A DNA stretch of 64,000 bases from Streptosporangium sandarakinum. Lineage in GTDB: Bacteria > Actinomycetota > Actinomycetes > Streptosporangiales > Streptosporangiaceae. A program made the position numbers and the translations under genes. Of the stretch, positions 25,332 to 34,213 are shown one piece after another. The DNA lies in NCBI RefSeq assembly GCF_013409935.1, contig NZ_JACCCO010000001.1:496001-560000 (forward strand), given 5' to 3'. The notes beneath the pieces were generated by a model. The model was not told the origin of the DNA. It made no database searches and saw nothing but the letters and a program-made list of their open reading frames with translations. The number at the start of each line of letters is the position of its first letter. Position 1 is the first letter of the stretch.

Positions 25332-25484
25332 GCCCGCCGAGGACCACCACGGCCCCGGTGAGCCGCGCGGGACGCCGGGGAGGCCGTGGTGCGTCCCGGC
25401 CCCGTGGACGGGGAAGGCGAACCGTCACACCGGTTTCGCGGGATCGGTCATGGGTGGACCGCGCCCGGACCGTACGGCGGAGGG

Positions 25485-26224
25485 TCAGGCGTTCGCGCGG
25501 TTGAAGACGCGGGTGCCCACCGCCACGCACACCGCGGACAGGGCGAGCGCGACGGCGACCCCAACGCCCACGGCCACCGTGGCGTAGTGCCCGGCGAACA
25601 GGTCGCGGACGGCCTCGACGACGTGCCGGAACGGCGTGGCCCGCGACACGGCGTCCAGCCAGGCCGGCGCCATCGACATCGGCAGGAACGCCCCCGACAG
25701 CAGGATCAGCGGGACGACCACGGTGCTGACCACGGGCGCGAACAGGTCGGGGTCGAGAGTGAGCGCGATCGCGTTGGACAGCGCGGCCAGGCTGACCCCG
25801 AGCAGCGCCATGATCGCCAGACCGGCCAGCACGCCGGGCAGCGGGGCCCGCAGGCCGAAGGCGTAGCCCAGCGCGATCAGCATGACCGACTGGATGAGCA
25901 GGATCAGCGAGCTGCCCAGCACCCGGCCCAGCAGCAGGGCGACCCGGTGGGCCGGGGTGACGCGGAGCCGCTCCAGCACGCCGGCGCGCAGGTCGAAGAC
26001 GATGCCGAATCCGGCCATGCCCGCACTGAGCAGGCTCACCTGGACCAGCAGTCCAGGTACCAGGGTCTCCCAGGTACCGATCGTGGCGAACAGCGGCCCG
26101 AACAGCACCAGGTACAGCAGCGGTTGCATGACCCCGAACAGGATGCCGACCTTCTGCCGCAGCAGGATGCGCACGTTGTGCCGGAAGACCAGCCAGGTCT
26201 CGCGCATGACGTCCATCGGACCTC

Positions 26225-26228
<4 letters not shown>
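25485..26228 (-). CDS. ABC-2 exporter permease (DrrB-like)
   Basis: Membrane subunit of about 247 residues with six hydrophobic segments. The N-terminal cytoplasmic part reads ETWLVFRHNVRILLRQK and the characteristic later segment FRHVVEAVRDLFAGHY. It matches the daunorubicin-resistance DrrB type of multidrug or antibiotic exporters. GTG 26228 overlaps the ATPase stop as GTGA; the ATG at 26216, preceded by GAGAGG, is an equally good alternative. It is the second gene of a two-gene operon under the divergent TetR regulator. Confidence 0.88.
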
Positions 26229-27127
<899 letters not shown>

Positions 27128-27156
27128 TCGATCGCCTCCATCTTGAAGTCGCCCCA

Positions 27157-27185
27157 AAAATAGAGTGACTTAAAAATTTCTGCAA
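27157..27185 (-). promoter_or_regulatory. Putative promoter of the DrrAB-like operon
   Basis: On the minus strand TTGCAG (27180-27185) and TATTTT (27157-27162) are separated by 17 bp, in a strikingly AT-rich 66-bp gap. The divergent tetR gene starts at 27194, so repressor bound here could block both promoters. An AAATTT core with imperfect flanking symmetry is the likeliest operator centre. Confidence 0.55.
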
Positions 27186-27193
27186 CATCTAAA

Positions 27194-27838
27194 ATGACCG
27201 GCATGAGCGAGGGACTGCGCGCGCGCAAGAAGCGGGAGACCCGCCTGCGCATCTCCGACATCGCGACGGGGCTGTTCATGGCCCGGGGGTTCGACAACGT
27301 GACGGTGGCCGACGTCGCCCGGGCCGCCGACGTCTCGGTCAACACGGTCTTCAACTACTTCGCCACCAAGGAGGACCTGCTCCTCGACCGGGCGCCCGAG
27401 GTCGAGGAGCTGCTCGCCCGGGTGGTGCGGGAGCGCGAACCCGGGGAGACCCCGGTGGCCGCGGTGCGCCGCGACTTCCTGGAGGCGCTGGAGACCGGCC
27501 ACTACCGCTACGGGTTCCACGAGGCCGGCGACGACTTCCTCCGGATGGTCGAGACCGCCCCCAGCCTGGTCGCCCGGGTGCGGGAGATGGGCGAGACGCG
27601 GGAGCGGAGGCTCGCCGAGGCGATCGCCGAGGAGGCCGGCGCCGACCCCGACGACCTGACCCCCGCCCTGGTCGCCGCGCAGATCAACGCGGTGCTGCGC
27701 ACCATGGTGAGCTACGCCGTACGGCGCATGATCGCCGGGGAGCGGACCGACGACATCCTCCCGGACCTGCGCGAGCAGGCCGAGCGGGCGTTCGGCCTGC
27801 TGGAGTCGGGGATCGGCGGGCGCTACATCCGGCGGTGA
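27194..27838 (+). CDS. TetR-family transcriptional regulator
   Basis: 214-residue repressor-type protein. The N-terminal helix-turn-helix spans about residues 12-60 (RLRISDIATGLFMARGFDNV, then VADVARAADVSVNTVFNYF). The C-terminal ligand domain is variable. It is divergent from the DrrAB-like exporter with a 66-bp shared control region, the classic arrangement for a drug-responsive local repressor. ATG 27194 or 27203 could be the start. The TAAAAT just before 27194 may act as a -10, giving a nearly leaderless mRNA. Confidence 0.93.
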   Translation: MTGMSEGLRARKKRETRLRISDIATGLFMARGFDNVTVADVARAADVSVNTVFNYFATKEDLLLDRAPEVEELLARVVREREPGETPVAAVRRDFLEALETGHYRYGFHEAGDDFLRMVETAPSLVARVREMGETRERRLAEAIAEEAGADPDDLTPALVAAQINAVLRTMVSYAVRRMIAGERTDDILPDLREQAERAFGLLESGIGGRYIRR

Positions 27839-28036
27839 CCGGCCCGGAGGCGGATTCGCGGCCGCGACGGACCCGGCGGCCCGCCCGGCCGCGACGAGCC
27901 CGGCGGCCCCCTCCGCCACGATCCGCCCGGCAGCGGTTCCCCGGCCGTGACCGGCCCGGTGACGGCCCCCTGGCCGCCCGAGGGGCCGGGCGTCGCCGTA
28001 CGGCGACCGCCGCCGGGGAGTGGATCATCCGGCGAT

Positions 28037-29077
28037 ATGATCATCCGGCACCTCGTCCCCTCACGACCCACGGAGCCGTCAGTGCCGGTGCGCGAGCGCG
28101 TCCGCACCTTCCTGGAGACCTCCTACCTCCAGCGGATCATCATCGCGGTCATCGTGATCAACGCGGCCACCCTGGGGCTGGAGACCTCGCCCACCGTCAC
28201 CGACCGGTACGGCACGGCACTGGCGGTCGTGGACCACGCCGCGCTGTACATCTTCGTGGCCGAGCTGGCGGCCAAGGTCTACGCCCAGCGCCTGCGCTTC
28301 CTCCGCGACCCGTGGAACCTGTTCGACACCGCGATCGTGGCGCTGTCCCTGCTGCCCGTGGCCAACGGGCTGTCGGTGCTGCGGGCACTGCGCATCCTGC
28401 GCGCGCTGCGGCTCATCTCGGTGGTGCCGAGCCTGCGCCGGGTGGTGACGGCCCTGCTGACCGCCGTGCCCGGCATGACGTCGATCGTGCTGCTGCTCGG
28501 CCTGGTGCTCTACGTCGCGGCGGTGATGGGCACGAAGCTCTACCACCTCACCGCGCCCGACTACTTCGGCGACCTGCCCACCTCGCTGTTCACGCTGTTC
28601 CAGATGATGACGGGGGACGGCTGGTCCGACATCACCCGCGACGTGATGGACGAACACCCGTCGGCGTGGCTCTTCTTCGTGATGTTCATGCTGGTCTGCA
28701 CGTTCGTGGTGCTGAACCTCTTCATCGCGGTGGTCGTCAACGCGATGGAGGAGGAGGCCTCCGGGGAGACGGCCCGGGCGACCCGCGACCTCGAGACGGC
28801 CGTGCTGGCGGAGCTGTCGGCGCTACGGGCGGAGGTGCGGGAGCTGCGCGAGCGGACTCCGGTGGGAGCAGGGGCGAGGGCTCGGCCCGAGGGGCGGGCC
28901 GCCGCGGAACCGGTCGCCACGGGGCCCGTCGCCGCCGGACCGGTCGCCGCGGAGGTCGCCGGCACGGAGCCGGCCGCCGCCGGGCCCGTCGCCGCGGGGC
29001 CGGGCCCGCGGAGCCGATCACCCCGGGACCGCTCGTCACGGGGCCGCTCGTCGCGGGGCGCGCGGGGCCGGAGATGA
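28037..29077 (+). CDS. Single-domain voltage-gated cation channel (NavBac-like ion transporter)
   Basis: About 346 residues with six transmembrane segments and a re-entrant pore, forming a homotetramer in this family. S4 carries four arginines at three-residue spacing (R116, R119, R122, R125 in VLRALRILRALRLI). The pore helix and filter read LFQMMTGDGWSDI, with T192-G193-D194-G195-W196 where NaChBac has TLESW. S6 (FVVLNLFIAVVVNAM) leads to a short coiled coil (ETAVLAELSALRAEVRELRE) and an Ala/Val/Pro/Arg repeat tail. The start ATG 28037 is uncertain; GTG 27947 or GTG 28082 are alternatives. The Asp filter resembles Ca-channel TGE-W repeats. Confidence 0.88.
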   Translation: MIIRHLVPSRPTEPSVPVRERVRTFLETSYLQRIIIAVIVINAATLGLETSPTVTDRYGTALAVVDHAALYIFVAELAAKVYAQRLRFLRDPWNLFDTAIVALSLLPVANGLSVLRALRILRALRLISVVPSLRRVVTALLTAVPGMTSIVLLLGLVLYVAAVMGTKLYHLTAPDYFGDLPTSLFTLFQMMTGDGWSDITRDVMDEHPSAWLFFVMFMLVCTFVVLNLFIAVVVNAMEEEASGETARATRDLETAVLAELSALRAEVRELRERTPVGAGARARPEGRAAAEPVATGPVAAGPVAAEVAGTEPAAAGPVAAGPGPRSRSPRDRSSRGRSSRGARGRR

Positions 29078-29081
29078 CCGG

Positions 29082-29696
29082 TCAGCGGGAGTAGTACTCC
29101 ACCACGAGCTGCTCGTCCACCGGGACGGCGATCTGCTCGCGCCGCGGGCGGTCGAGCAGGGTGAACGTCAGGTCGGCGTGGTCGACCGACAGGTAGGGGG
29201 CGATCCGCTCGTCGGCGTGGATCCCCTCGGCCGCGGCGACGAACGGCTGCATCGCACGTGACCTGGGCCGCACCGAGACGACCTGTCCGGGCTTGACCAG
29301 GTAGCTGGGGATGTCCACCTTACGGCCGTCCACGGTGATGTGCCCGTGCGCGACGTACTGGCGGGCGGCGTAGATCGACGGCGCGAGGCCGGCGCGCAGG
29401 ACCAGCGAGGCCAGGCGGCTCTCCAGGAGGGCCACCAGCTCGGCGCCGGAACGGCCGGTGCCGCGGTGCGCCAGGTCCCAGTAGCGGCGCATCTGCCGCT
29501 CGGAGACGTCGTAGTACCAGCGCAGCTTCTGCTTCTCCATCAGCTGCAGGCTGTAGTTGCTCGCCTGGCGCCGCCGGGTCTGCCGGCCGTGCTCGCCCGG
29601 CGGGTAGGGGCGCTCCTCGAAGTAGCGGACCGCCTTGCGGGTCAGCGGGACGCCCGCCCGGCGGGACAGGCGCACCTTGGGTCCGGTGTAGCGCAT
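29082..29696 (-). CDS. rpsD: 30S ribosomal protein S4, divergent paralogue
   Basis: 204-residue S4 family protein. It binds 16S rRNA early in 30S assembly. Family features are MRYTGPKVRLSRR, ERPYPPGEHGR, NYSLQLMEKQKLRWYYDVSE and the S4 RNA-binding domain (ESRLASLVLRAGLAPSIY, HGHITVDGRKVDIPSY). No zinc cysteines are present. The start is ATG 29696 with GGGAG upstream. It is not in the usual rpsM-rpsK-rpsD-rpoA cluster and is probably a second copy. Its promoter region contains two iron boxes shared with the divergent DUF2470 gene, which points to expression under iron limitation (inference). Confidence 0.88.
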   Translation of the reverse strand: MRYTGPKVRLSRRAGVPLTRKAVRYFEERPYPPGEHGRQTRRRQASNYSLQLMEKQKLRWYYDVSERQMRRYWDLAHRGTGRSGAELVALLESRLASLVLRAGLAPSIYAARQYVAHGHITVDGRKVDIPSYLVKPGQVVSVRPRSRAMQPFVAAAEGIHADERIAPYLSVDHADLTFTLLDRPRREQIAVPVDEQLVVEYYSR

Positions 29697-29727
29697 GACA
29701 ACTCCCTCTTGCTGCGGTAAGAATTGA

Positions 29728-29758
29728 TTAGGCAAGCCTTAGTTAGGTAAGCCTAAGC
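29728..29758. promoter_or_regulatory. Tandem iron boxes (DtxR/IdeR/DmdR-type operator)
   Basis: Two adjacent near-palindromes, TTAGGCAAGCCTTAG (29728-29742) and TTAGGTAAGCCTAAGC (29743-29758), match the TTAGGTTAGGCTAACCTAA iron-box pattern of actinobacterial Fe(II)-dependent repressors. They lie 32 bp upstream of the S4 start and 40 bp upstream of the DUF2470 start, in the only promoter space for both genes. Double sites bind two repressor dimers in this family. The match to the consensus is strong; occupancy is untested. Confidence 0.8.
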
Positions 29759-29797
29759 TACCTGACGTCGTTCGCCGATCTCAAGGAGGGCCGGGTC

Positions 29798-30562
29798 ATG
29801 CAGCACCCCGTCACCGCTCCGCCGATCCCTGAGCGGATCCGCACCCTGGCCGCCGCGGCGGCCCCGACCCACGTCTCCTTCGCCGGCGCGGCCCGGCCCG
29901 CCGCCCCCGTCCGGGGAGGCGTGGACGGCACGGGCCGCCCGGTGCTGCTGGTCCGGCCCGGCGACCCCCTGTACGGCGCGCGCGACGAACCCGCGGTCAC
30001 CGTGGACCTGGTGGCGAGCCGCCGCCTGGGCGGGCACGAGGCGGCTCGGGGCCTGCTCAAGGTGCAGGGCTGGGCGCAGGCCGTACCCGCCGCCGAGGCG
30101 AGGGAGGCCGCGGTGGCGATCGCCGGGCACTGCCCGGATGAGGCGCTGTTCGACGTCCTGGAGGATCTCGCCGCCCCGGCCGGCGGGGGACGCCCGGAGG
30201 GCACGGGCGCGCCGCGGCTGCTCCGCGTGGACGTCGGGCAGGTGGTGTACCTGGCCGGCGGCGAGTCAGGGGTGATCGACGCCGAGGACTATCTGCGCGC
30301 CGTGCCCGACCCGCTGTCCGACCCGGCCGAGCGCATGCTCGCCCACGTCAACGACGCCCACCGTGAACAACTCACGGACGCCCTGTGTTCCCTGCTCGGC
30401 GCCCCGGTGCGCGAGGTGTGGCTGTGGGAGCTCGACCGGTACGGGGCGACCGTCCGCCATGGCGCCGACCGGCCGGCGCTGGTCCGCCTCCCCTGGTCCG
30501 CCCCCGTCGCCTGCGCCCGCTCCCTGGAGCACGCCGTGCACGGCCTCCTCTGCCACCGCTGA
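29798..30562 (+). CDS. DUF2470 domain protein, HugZ/pyridoxamine-oxidase-like
   Basis: 254-residue soluble protein with an N-terminal FMN-binding split-barrel-like region (THVSFAGAARPAAPV, RPVLLVRPGDPLY, VTVDLVASRRLGGHEAARG) and a C-terminal DUF2470 domain (AERMLAHVNDAHREQLTDAL). Such proteins are associated with heme utilisation (HugZ/HutZ relatives) and are commonly iron-regulated. The start ATG 29798 follows AAGGAGGG. Two iron boxes precede it, which supports a role in iron or heme supply. The heme-binding residue is not evident. Confidence 0.8.
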   Translation: MQHPVTAPPIPERIRTLAAAAAPTHVSFAGAARPAAPVRGGVDGTGRPVLLVRPGDPLYGARDEPAVTVDLVASRRLGGHEAARGLLKVQGWAQAVPAAEAREAAVAIAGHCPDEALFDVLEDLAAPAGGGRPEGTGAPRLLRVDVGQVVYLAGGESGVIDAEDYLRAVPDPLSDPAERMLAHVNDAHREQLTDALCSLLGAPVREVWLWELDRYGATVRHGADRPALVRLPWSAPVACARSLEHAVHGLLCHR

Positions 30563-30647
30563 CCGCCCCGCGCGACCCCGGGAAAACGGTGTCATTCTCA
30601 CCGTCACCCGGGAATCGGGCGGAGGACATCATTCCAAAAACGGACCG

Positions 30648-31226
30648 TCAATTACCGGCCGTCACCTCGTTGGTGCTCCGGATCACCTGGTCGACGAATC
30701 CGTACTCCTTCGCCTCGGCGGCGGTGAACCAGCGGTCGCGGTCGGAGTCGGCCTCGATCCGCTCCAGGGGCTGGCCGGTGTGGTAGGCGATCCGCTCGCG
30801 CAGCATCTGCTTGGTGTAGAGCATCTGCTCGGCCTGGATGGCGATGTCGCTGGCGGTGCCGCCCACGCCGCCGGACGGCTGGTGCATCATGACGCGGGCG
30901 TGCGGCAGCGCGTACCGCTTGCCGGACGCGCCGGCGCACAGCAGGAACTGCCCCATCGACGCCGCCAGGCCCATGCCGACGGTGGCGACGTCGTTGGGGA
31001 CGTACTGCATGACGTCGTAGATCGCCATCCCCGCCGAGACGGAACCGCCCGGCGAGTTGATGTAGAGCCAGATGTCACGCTCGCCGTCGTTGGCGGCCAG
31101 CAGCAGCAGCTCGCCGCAGATCCGGTTGGCCACCTCGTCGTTCACCTCGGTTCCGAGCACGACGATCCGCTGGCGCAGCAGCCGCTGGTACAGCGGGTCC
31201 TCGAACACGGGCTGTGGGTTGGTCAA
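30648..31226 (-). CDS. clpP: ATP-dependent Clp protease proteolytic subunit (ClpP)
   Basis: 192-residue serine peptidase that forms the degradation chamber used with ClpX or ClpC. The triad is S90 (GLAASMGQ), H115 (MMHQPSGG) and D164 (DRDRWF). No Clp ATPase gene is adjacent and it is not one of a clpP1P2 pair, so it is a stand-alone paralogue, perhaps of the clpP3/5 type. The start is TTG 31226: an in-frame TGA lies three codons upstream and no other start occurs before conserved sequence. A GTTCGC-N5-GCG sequence lies about 100 bp upstream. Confidence 0.93.
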   Translation of the reverse strand: MTNPQPVFEDPLYQRLLRQRIVVLGTEVNDEVANRICGELLLLAANDGERDIWLYINSPGGSVSAGMAIYDVMQYVPNDVATVGMGLAASMGQFLLCAGASGKRYALPHARVMMHQPSGGVGGTASDIAIQAEQMLYTKQMLRERIAYHTGQPLERIEADSDRDRWFTAAEAKEYGFVDQVIRSTNEVTAGN

Positions 31227-31321
31227 CTCTTTTCACCTGCCTCGCATATCGGAAGTTCACCGACGTACGTCTGATGAATCGCTGCCGACGATAACGCCGC
31301 CCGGAACGGAGTTCCGGGCCC

Positions 31322-31335
31322 GTTCGCTGTGGGCG
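31322..31335. promoter_or_regulatory. ClgR-like box upstream of clpP
   Basis: GTTCGCTGTGGGCG fits the Streptomyces ClgR operator form GTTCGC-N5-GCG, known from clp and lon promoters. It lies 96 bp upstream of the clpP start. Nearby, CCCGGAAC-gga-GTTCCGGG (31300-31318) and GCTGTGGGCG/CGCTCACAGC form further inverted repeats in the 224-bp gap, so other structures could also explain the sequence. Confidence 0.4.
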
Positions 31336-31450
31336 CTTTCCGCTCACAGCGCAGCGTCACCGGAGAAACGCGACGGCGCCGGACGCGACACGGGGAAAGG
31401 CGGGTCCCCGGCGGGAGGGCGGCACCTTCCTGTGTGATGATGGCCGCATC

Positions 31451-32032
31451 ATGCCCGCCACCGAGCCCGTTCCCGCGACCGCGCTCTTCCGTCTCGCCCG
31501 CTCCGCGGCCTTCGCCGCCGTGGCGCTGGGGCTGAGCGTGGGGGCGCACGCGTTCGCCGGGGGCACGGTCACGGTCCGGGGCGCGGCGGCCGGGCTGGCG
31601 CTGGCGTTCGCGGCCGCCCTTCCGGCGACCGGCCGCGAGCGCGGCCTGGGGATGATCCTGCCGCTCCTGACCGGCGTGCAGGCCACGCTCCACCTGATGT
31701 TCGCGGCGACGGCCCCGGTCGCCGCCGTGGACTCGATGGCGGGCATGGCCGGGCACTCGGGGCTGGTCCCGGGCCTGGCGATGCTGGTCACGCACGGCTG
31801 GGCCATCGGGCTGACCGCGTTGTGGCTGGCCCACGGGGAGGCACTGCTCTGGGCGGTGCTCCGGCGGCTCGGCGCCCGGTTCACGCCGGTCCTCGCCGGT
31901 GAGCCGTCCCCGGTTCCGGGGAAGCCCTCGGGCACGCCCCGCCGCGACGGCCCCGCCGCCCCGCGCCGCTCCCCGCTGCGGCACGTGGTCAGCAGGCGCG
32001 GCCCTCCGGTGCCCGCGACGTTCCTTCTCTGA
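31451..32032 (+). CDS. Membrane protein of unknown function near copper genes
   Basis: 193 residues with about four hydrophobic segments (AAFAAVALGLSVGAHAFAGG, AAAGLALAFAAALP, GVQATLHLMFAATAPVAAV, LVTHGWAIGLTALWLAHGE) and a basic Pro/Arg-rich cytoplasmic tail of about 45 residues. Several Met and His residues occur near the membrane (MAGMAGHSG). Proteins of this type sit beside PCu(A)C copper chaperones in actinomycetes, so a copper-related role is plausible but not shown. The start is ATG 31451. The 269 bp to the next gene holds GC-rich sequence in which I see no clear element. Confidence 0.65.
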   Translation: MPATEPVPATALFRLARSAAFAAVALGLSVGAHAFAGGTVTVRGAAAGLALAFAAALPATGRERGLGMILPLLTGVQATLHLMFAATAPVAAVDSMAGMAGHSGLVPGLAMLVTHGWAIGLTALWLAHGEALLWAVLRRLGARFTPVLAGEPSPVPGKPSGTPRRDGPAAPRRSPLRHVVSRRGPPVPATFLL

Positions 32033-32301
32033 CATCTCCGGCGGCGCCTTCCAGCGGACCGCCCCACCGGCCGTCCGCCGACGTTCGCGACGACCCCGGC
32101 ACGGCCCGCTCCGTGTGACCCCCGTACGGCCGGCGCACGACCCGGCCCACCGGCCCGTCCGCGTACGGCACCGGCGTCCCGCCGTGATCGTTTCATTCCA
32201 TCTCTCCGGCATCGAGGCGCCCCGGGCACCTCCCGGCTCCTCCCGCGGCGTGCAGAGCACCGCTCCGCCGCGGCGCCGTACCGTCTTCGAAAGGCATTTC
32301 C

Positions 32302-32874
32302 ATGAACATCCGTCGTGTCGTCCCGGCCGGGCTCCTGGCCCTCCTCACCGCCGCCGCGGTGGGGGCCTGCGGCGCGCAGCAGGACGCGCCGGCCCCGGAC
32401 CGGGCGGCCGCACCGGCCGCCACCCCGGCCGCCGCGCCGTCCGGCTCGGGCACCCCCGGCGCGTCCTCCCCCCTGACGGTCACCGACCCCTGGGTGAAGA
32501 CCGCGAAGAAGGGCATGACCGCCGCCTTCGGCACCCTGGTCAACCACACCGCCGCCGACGTGACCGTCGTCTCCGCCTCCTCCCCGCTGTCGTCGATGAT
32601 CGAGCTGCACGAGGTGGCCGACGTCGGCGGCAAGGCGGTCATGCGGCCCAAGGAGGGCGGGTTCACCATCCCCGCGCACGGCACGCACCCGCTCCAGCCC
32701 GGCGGCGACCACATCATGCTGATGGGCGTCACCAAGGAGGTGAAGCCCGGCGCGCGGATCCCCTTCACCCTGACCCTCAAGGACGGCCGGACCGTGGAGT
32801 TCACCGCGATCGGCAAGGACTTCGCCGGCGGCAACGAGAACTACGACTCCGGCACGGGCAAGGGGCACAGCTGA
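32302..32874 (+). CDS. PCu(A)C-type periplasmic/extracellular copper chaperone lipoprotein
   Basis: 190-residue lipoprotein. The signal peptide ends in lipobox VGAC (C23), followed by an Ala/Pro-rich spacer. The PCu(A)C domain carries the Cu(I) ligands H103, M114, H137 and M139, close to the family motif H-x10-M-x21-H-x-M (22 residues here in the second gap), in HEVADVGGKAVM and GGDHIMLMG. The family delivers copper to cytochrome oxidase. The stop overlaps the DyP start (TGATG), so the copper chaperone and the peroxidase are translationally coupled. Confidence 0.9.
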   Translation: MNIRRVVPAGLLALLTAAAVGACGAQQDAPAPDRAAAPAATPAAAPSGSGTPGASSPLTVTDPWVKTAKKGMTAAFGTLVNHTAADVTVVSASSPLSSMIELHEVADVGGKAVMRPKEGGFTIPAHGTHPLQPGGDHIMLMGVTKEVKPGARIPFTLTLKDGRTVEFTAIGKDFAGGNENYDSGTGKGHS

Positions 32875-34097
32875 TGGACCAGCCCCGGCTGACCCGGCGC
32901 GGGCTGCTCGCGGGGGGCGCCGCCACCGCGGCCGGCGCCCTCGCGGCGTGCGCCTCCGCGCAGACCGGCGCCAAGGCGGCCTACGCCGGGCCGCCGGCGT
33001 CCGGCGGGTCCGCGCCCCCCACCGGCTGGGCGGCCGAGCCCTTCCACGGGCCGCACCAGGCCGGCATCGCCACGACGCCGCAGTCCCACGCCGTCTTCGT
33101 CGGCCTGGACCTGCTGCCGGACGCCGACCGCGACGCCGTCGTACGGCTGATGCAGCTGCTCACCGACGACGCGCGCCGCCTGACCGAGGGCCGGGCGGCC
33201 CTGGCCGACACCGAACCGGAGCTGGCCACGCTCCCCGCCCGGCTGACCGTCACCTTCGGCTTCGGGCCCGACCTGTTCCGGGCCGCGGAGGTGGCGGACC
33301 GCTGCCCGAAGTCGGTGGCGCCCCTGCCGAGGTTCGGAATCGACAGGCTGGACAAGCGGTGGACGGGCACGGACCTGCTGCTGCAGATCTGCGCCGACGA
33401 CGCCGTCACCCTCGCCCACGCCCTGCGCATGCTGGTCAAGGACGCCCGGTCCTTCGCCCGGGTGCGCTGGATCCAGCGGGGGTTCCGGCGCGGCCCGCAG
33501 ACCCAGGCGCCGGGCACGACCCAGCGCAACCTCATGGGCCAGCTCGACGGCACCGTCAACCCCCGCCCCGGCACGCCCGACTTCGACCGGGCCGTGTGGG
33601 TGGACGACGGCCCGAAGTGGCTGCGCGGCGGCACCACGCTGGTGCTGCGGCGCATCCGGATGGACCTGGAGACGTGGGACGCCGCCGACCGGACCGCCAA
33701 GGAGTTCTCGGTGGGCCGCCGGCTGGACACCGGCGCCCCGCTGACCGGCCGGAACGAGCGTGACGCGCCGGACTTCGGCATGGTCACGGCGGCGGGGTTC
33801 CCGGTCATCGCCGAGCAGGCCCACATCCGGCGGGCGCACGTCGCCGACCCGGGTATGCGGATCTTCCGCCGGGTCTACAACTACGACGAGGGCGTCACCT
33901 ACGAGGGGCGGCCCGACACGGGGCTGCTGTTCGCCTCCTACCAGGCCGACATCGCCCGGCAGTTCCTCCCCGTCCAGCGGAGGCTGGCCGAGGCGGACCT
34001 GCTGAACGAGTGGACGACGCCGATCGGCTCGGCGGTGTACGCCGTCCCACCGGGCTGCGGGCCCGACGGCTGGATCGGCGAGACCCTCCTGTCCTGA
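32874..34097 (+). CDS. Tat-exported DyP-type heme peroxidase (EfeB-like)
   Basis: 407-residue heme peroxidase. The twin-arginine signal is TRRGLLAGGAATAAGALAAC, which also contains a lipobox-like cysteine. The DyP distal motif GxxDG is present as GQLDG, followed by VNPRPGTPDFD. The proximal His is likely in AEQAHIRRAHVADPG, and the conserved end region is YNYDEGVTYEGRPDTGLLF. The family uses peroxide to oxidise dyes, lignin-like compounds or porphyrins. Its coupling to the copper chaperone is shown by the TGATG overlap. The partners of a full EfeUOB iron system are absent here. Confidence 0.92.
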   Translation: MDQPRLTRRGLLAGGAATAAGALAACASAQTGAKAAYAGPPASGGSAPPTGWAAEPFHGPHQAGIATTPQSHAVFVGLDLLPDADRDAVVRLMQLLTDDARRLTEGRAALADTEPELATLPARLTVTFGFGPDLFRAAEVADRCPKSVAPLPRFGIDRLDKRWTGTDLLLQICADDAVTLAHALRMLVKDARSFARVRWIQRGFRRGPQTQAPGTTQRNLMGQLDGTVNPRPGTPDFDRAVWVDDGPKWLRGGTTLVLRRIRMDLETWDAADRTAKEFSVGRRLDTGAPLTGRNERDAPDFGMVTAAGFPVIAEQAHIRRAHVADPGMRIFRRVYNYDEGVTYEGRPDTGLLFASYQADIARQFLPVQRRLAEADLLNEWTTPIGSAVYAVPPGCGPDGWIGETLLS

Positions 34098-34156
34098 CGG
34101 CCCGGCCGGGCGGCGCCGTCGACGCCGTCCTGATCTCGCGGCCGTCGATGCCGCCC

Positions 34157-34197
34157 GCCGTTCCGGTTCCGGCGAACCCCGCCGGAACCGGAACGGC
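34157..34197. terminator. Long bidirectional terminator hairpin
   Basis: Perfect 18-bp arms (34157-34174 and 34180-34197) flank a 5-nt loop, between the convergent DyP and SH3b genes. The arms repeat GTTCCGGTTCCGG, which makes this one of the strongest hairpins in the window. Confidence 0.8.
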
Positions 34198-34213
34198 CGC
34201 CCGGGGATCGCCG

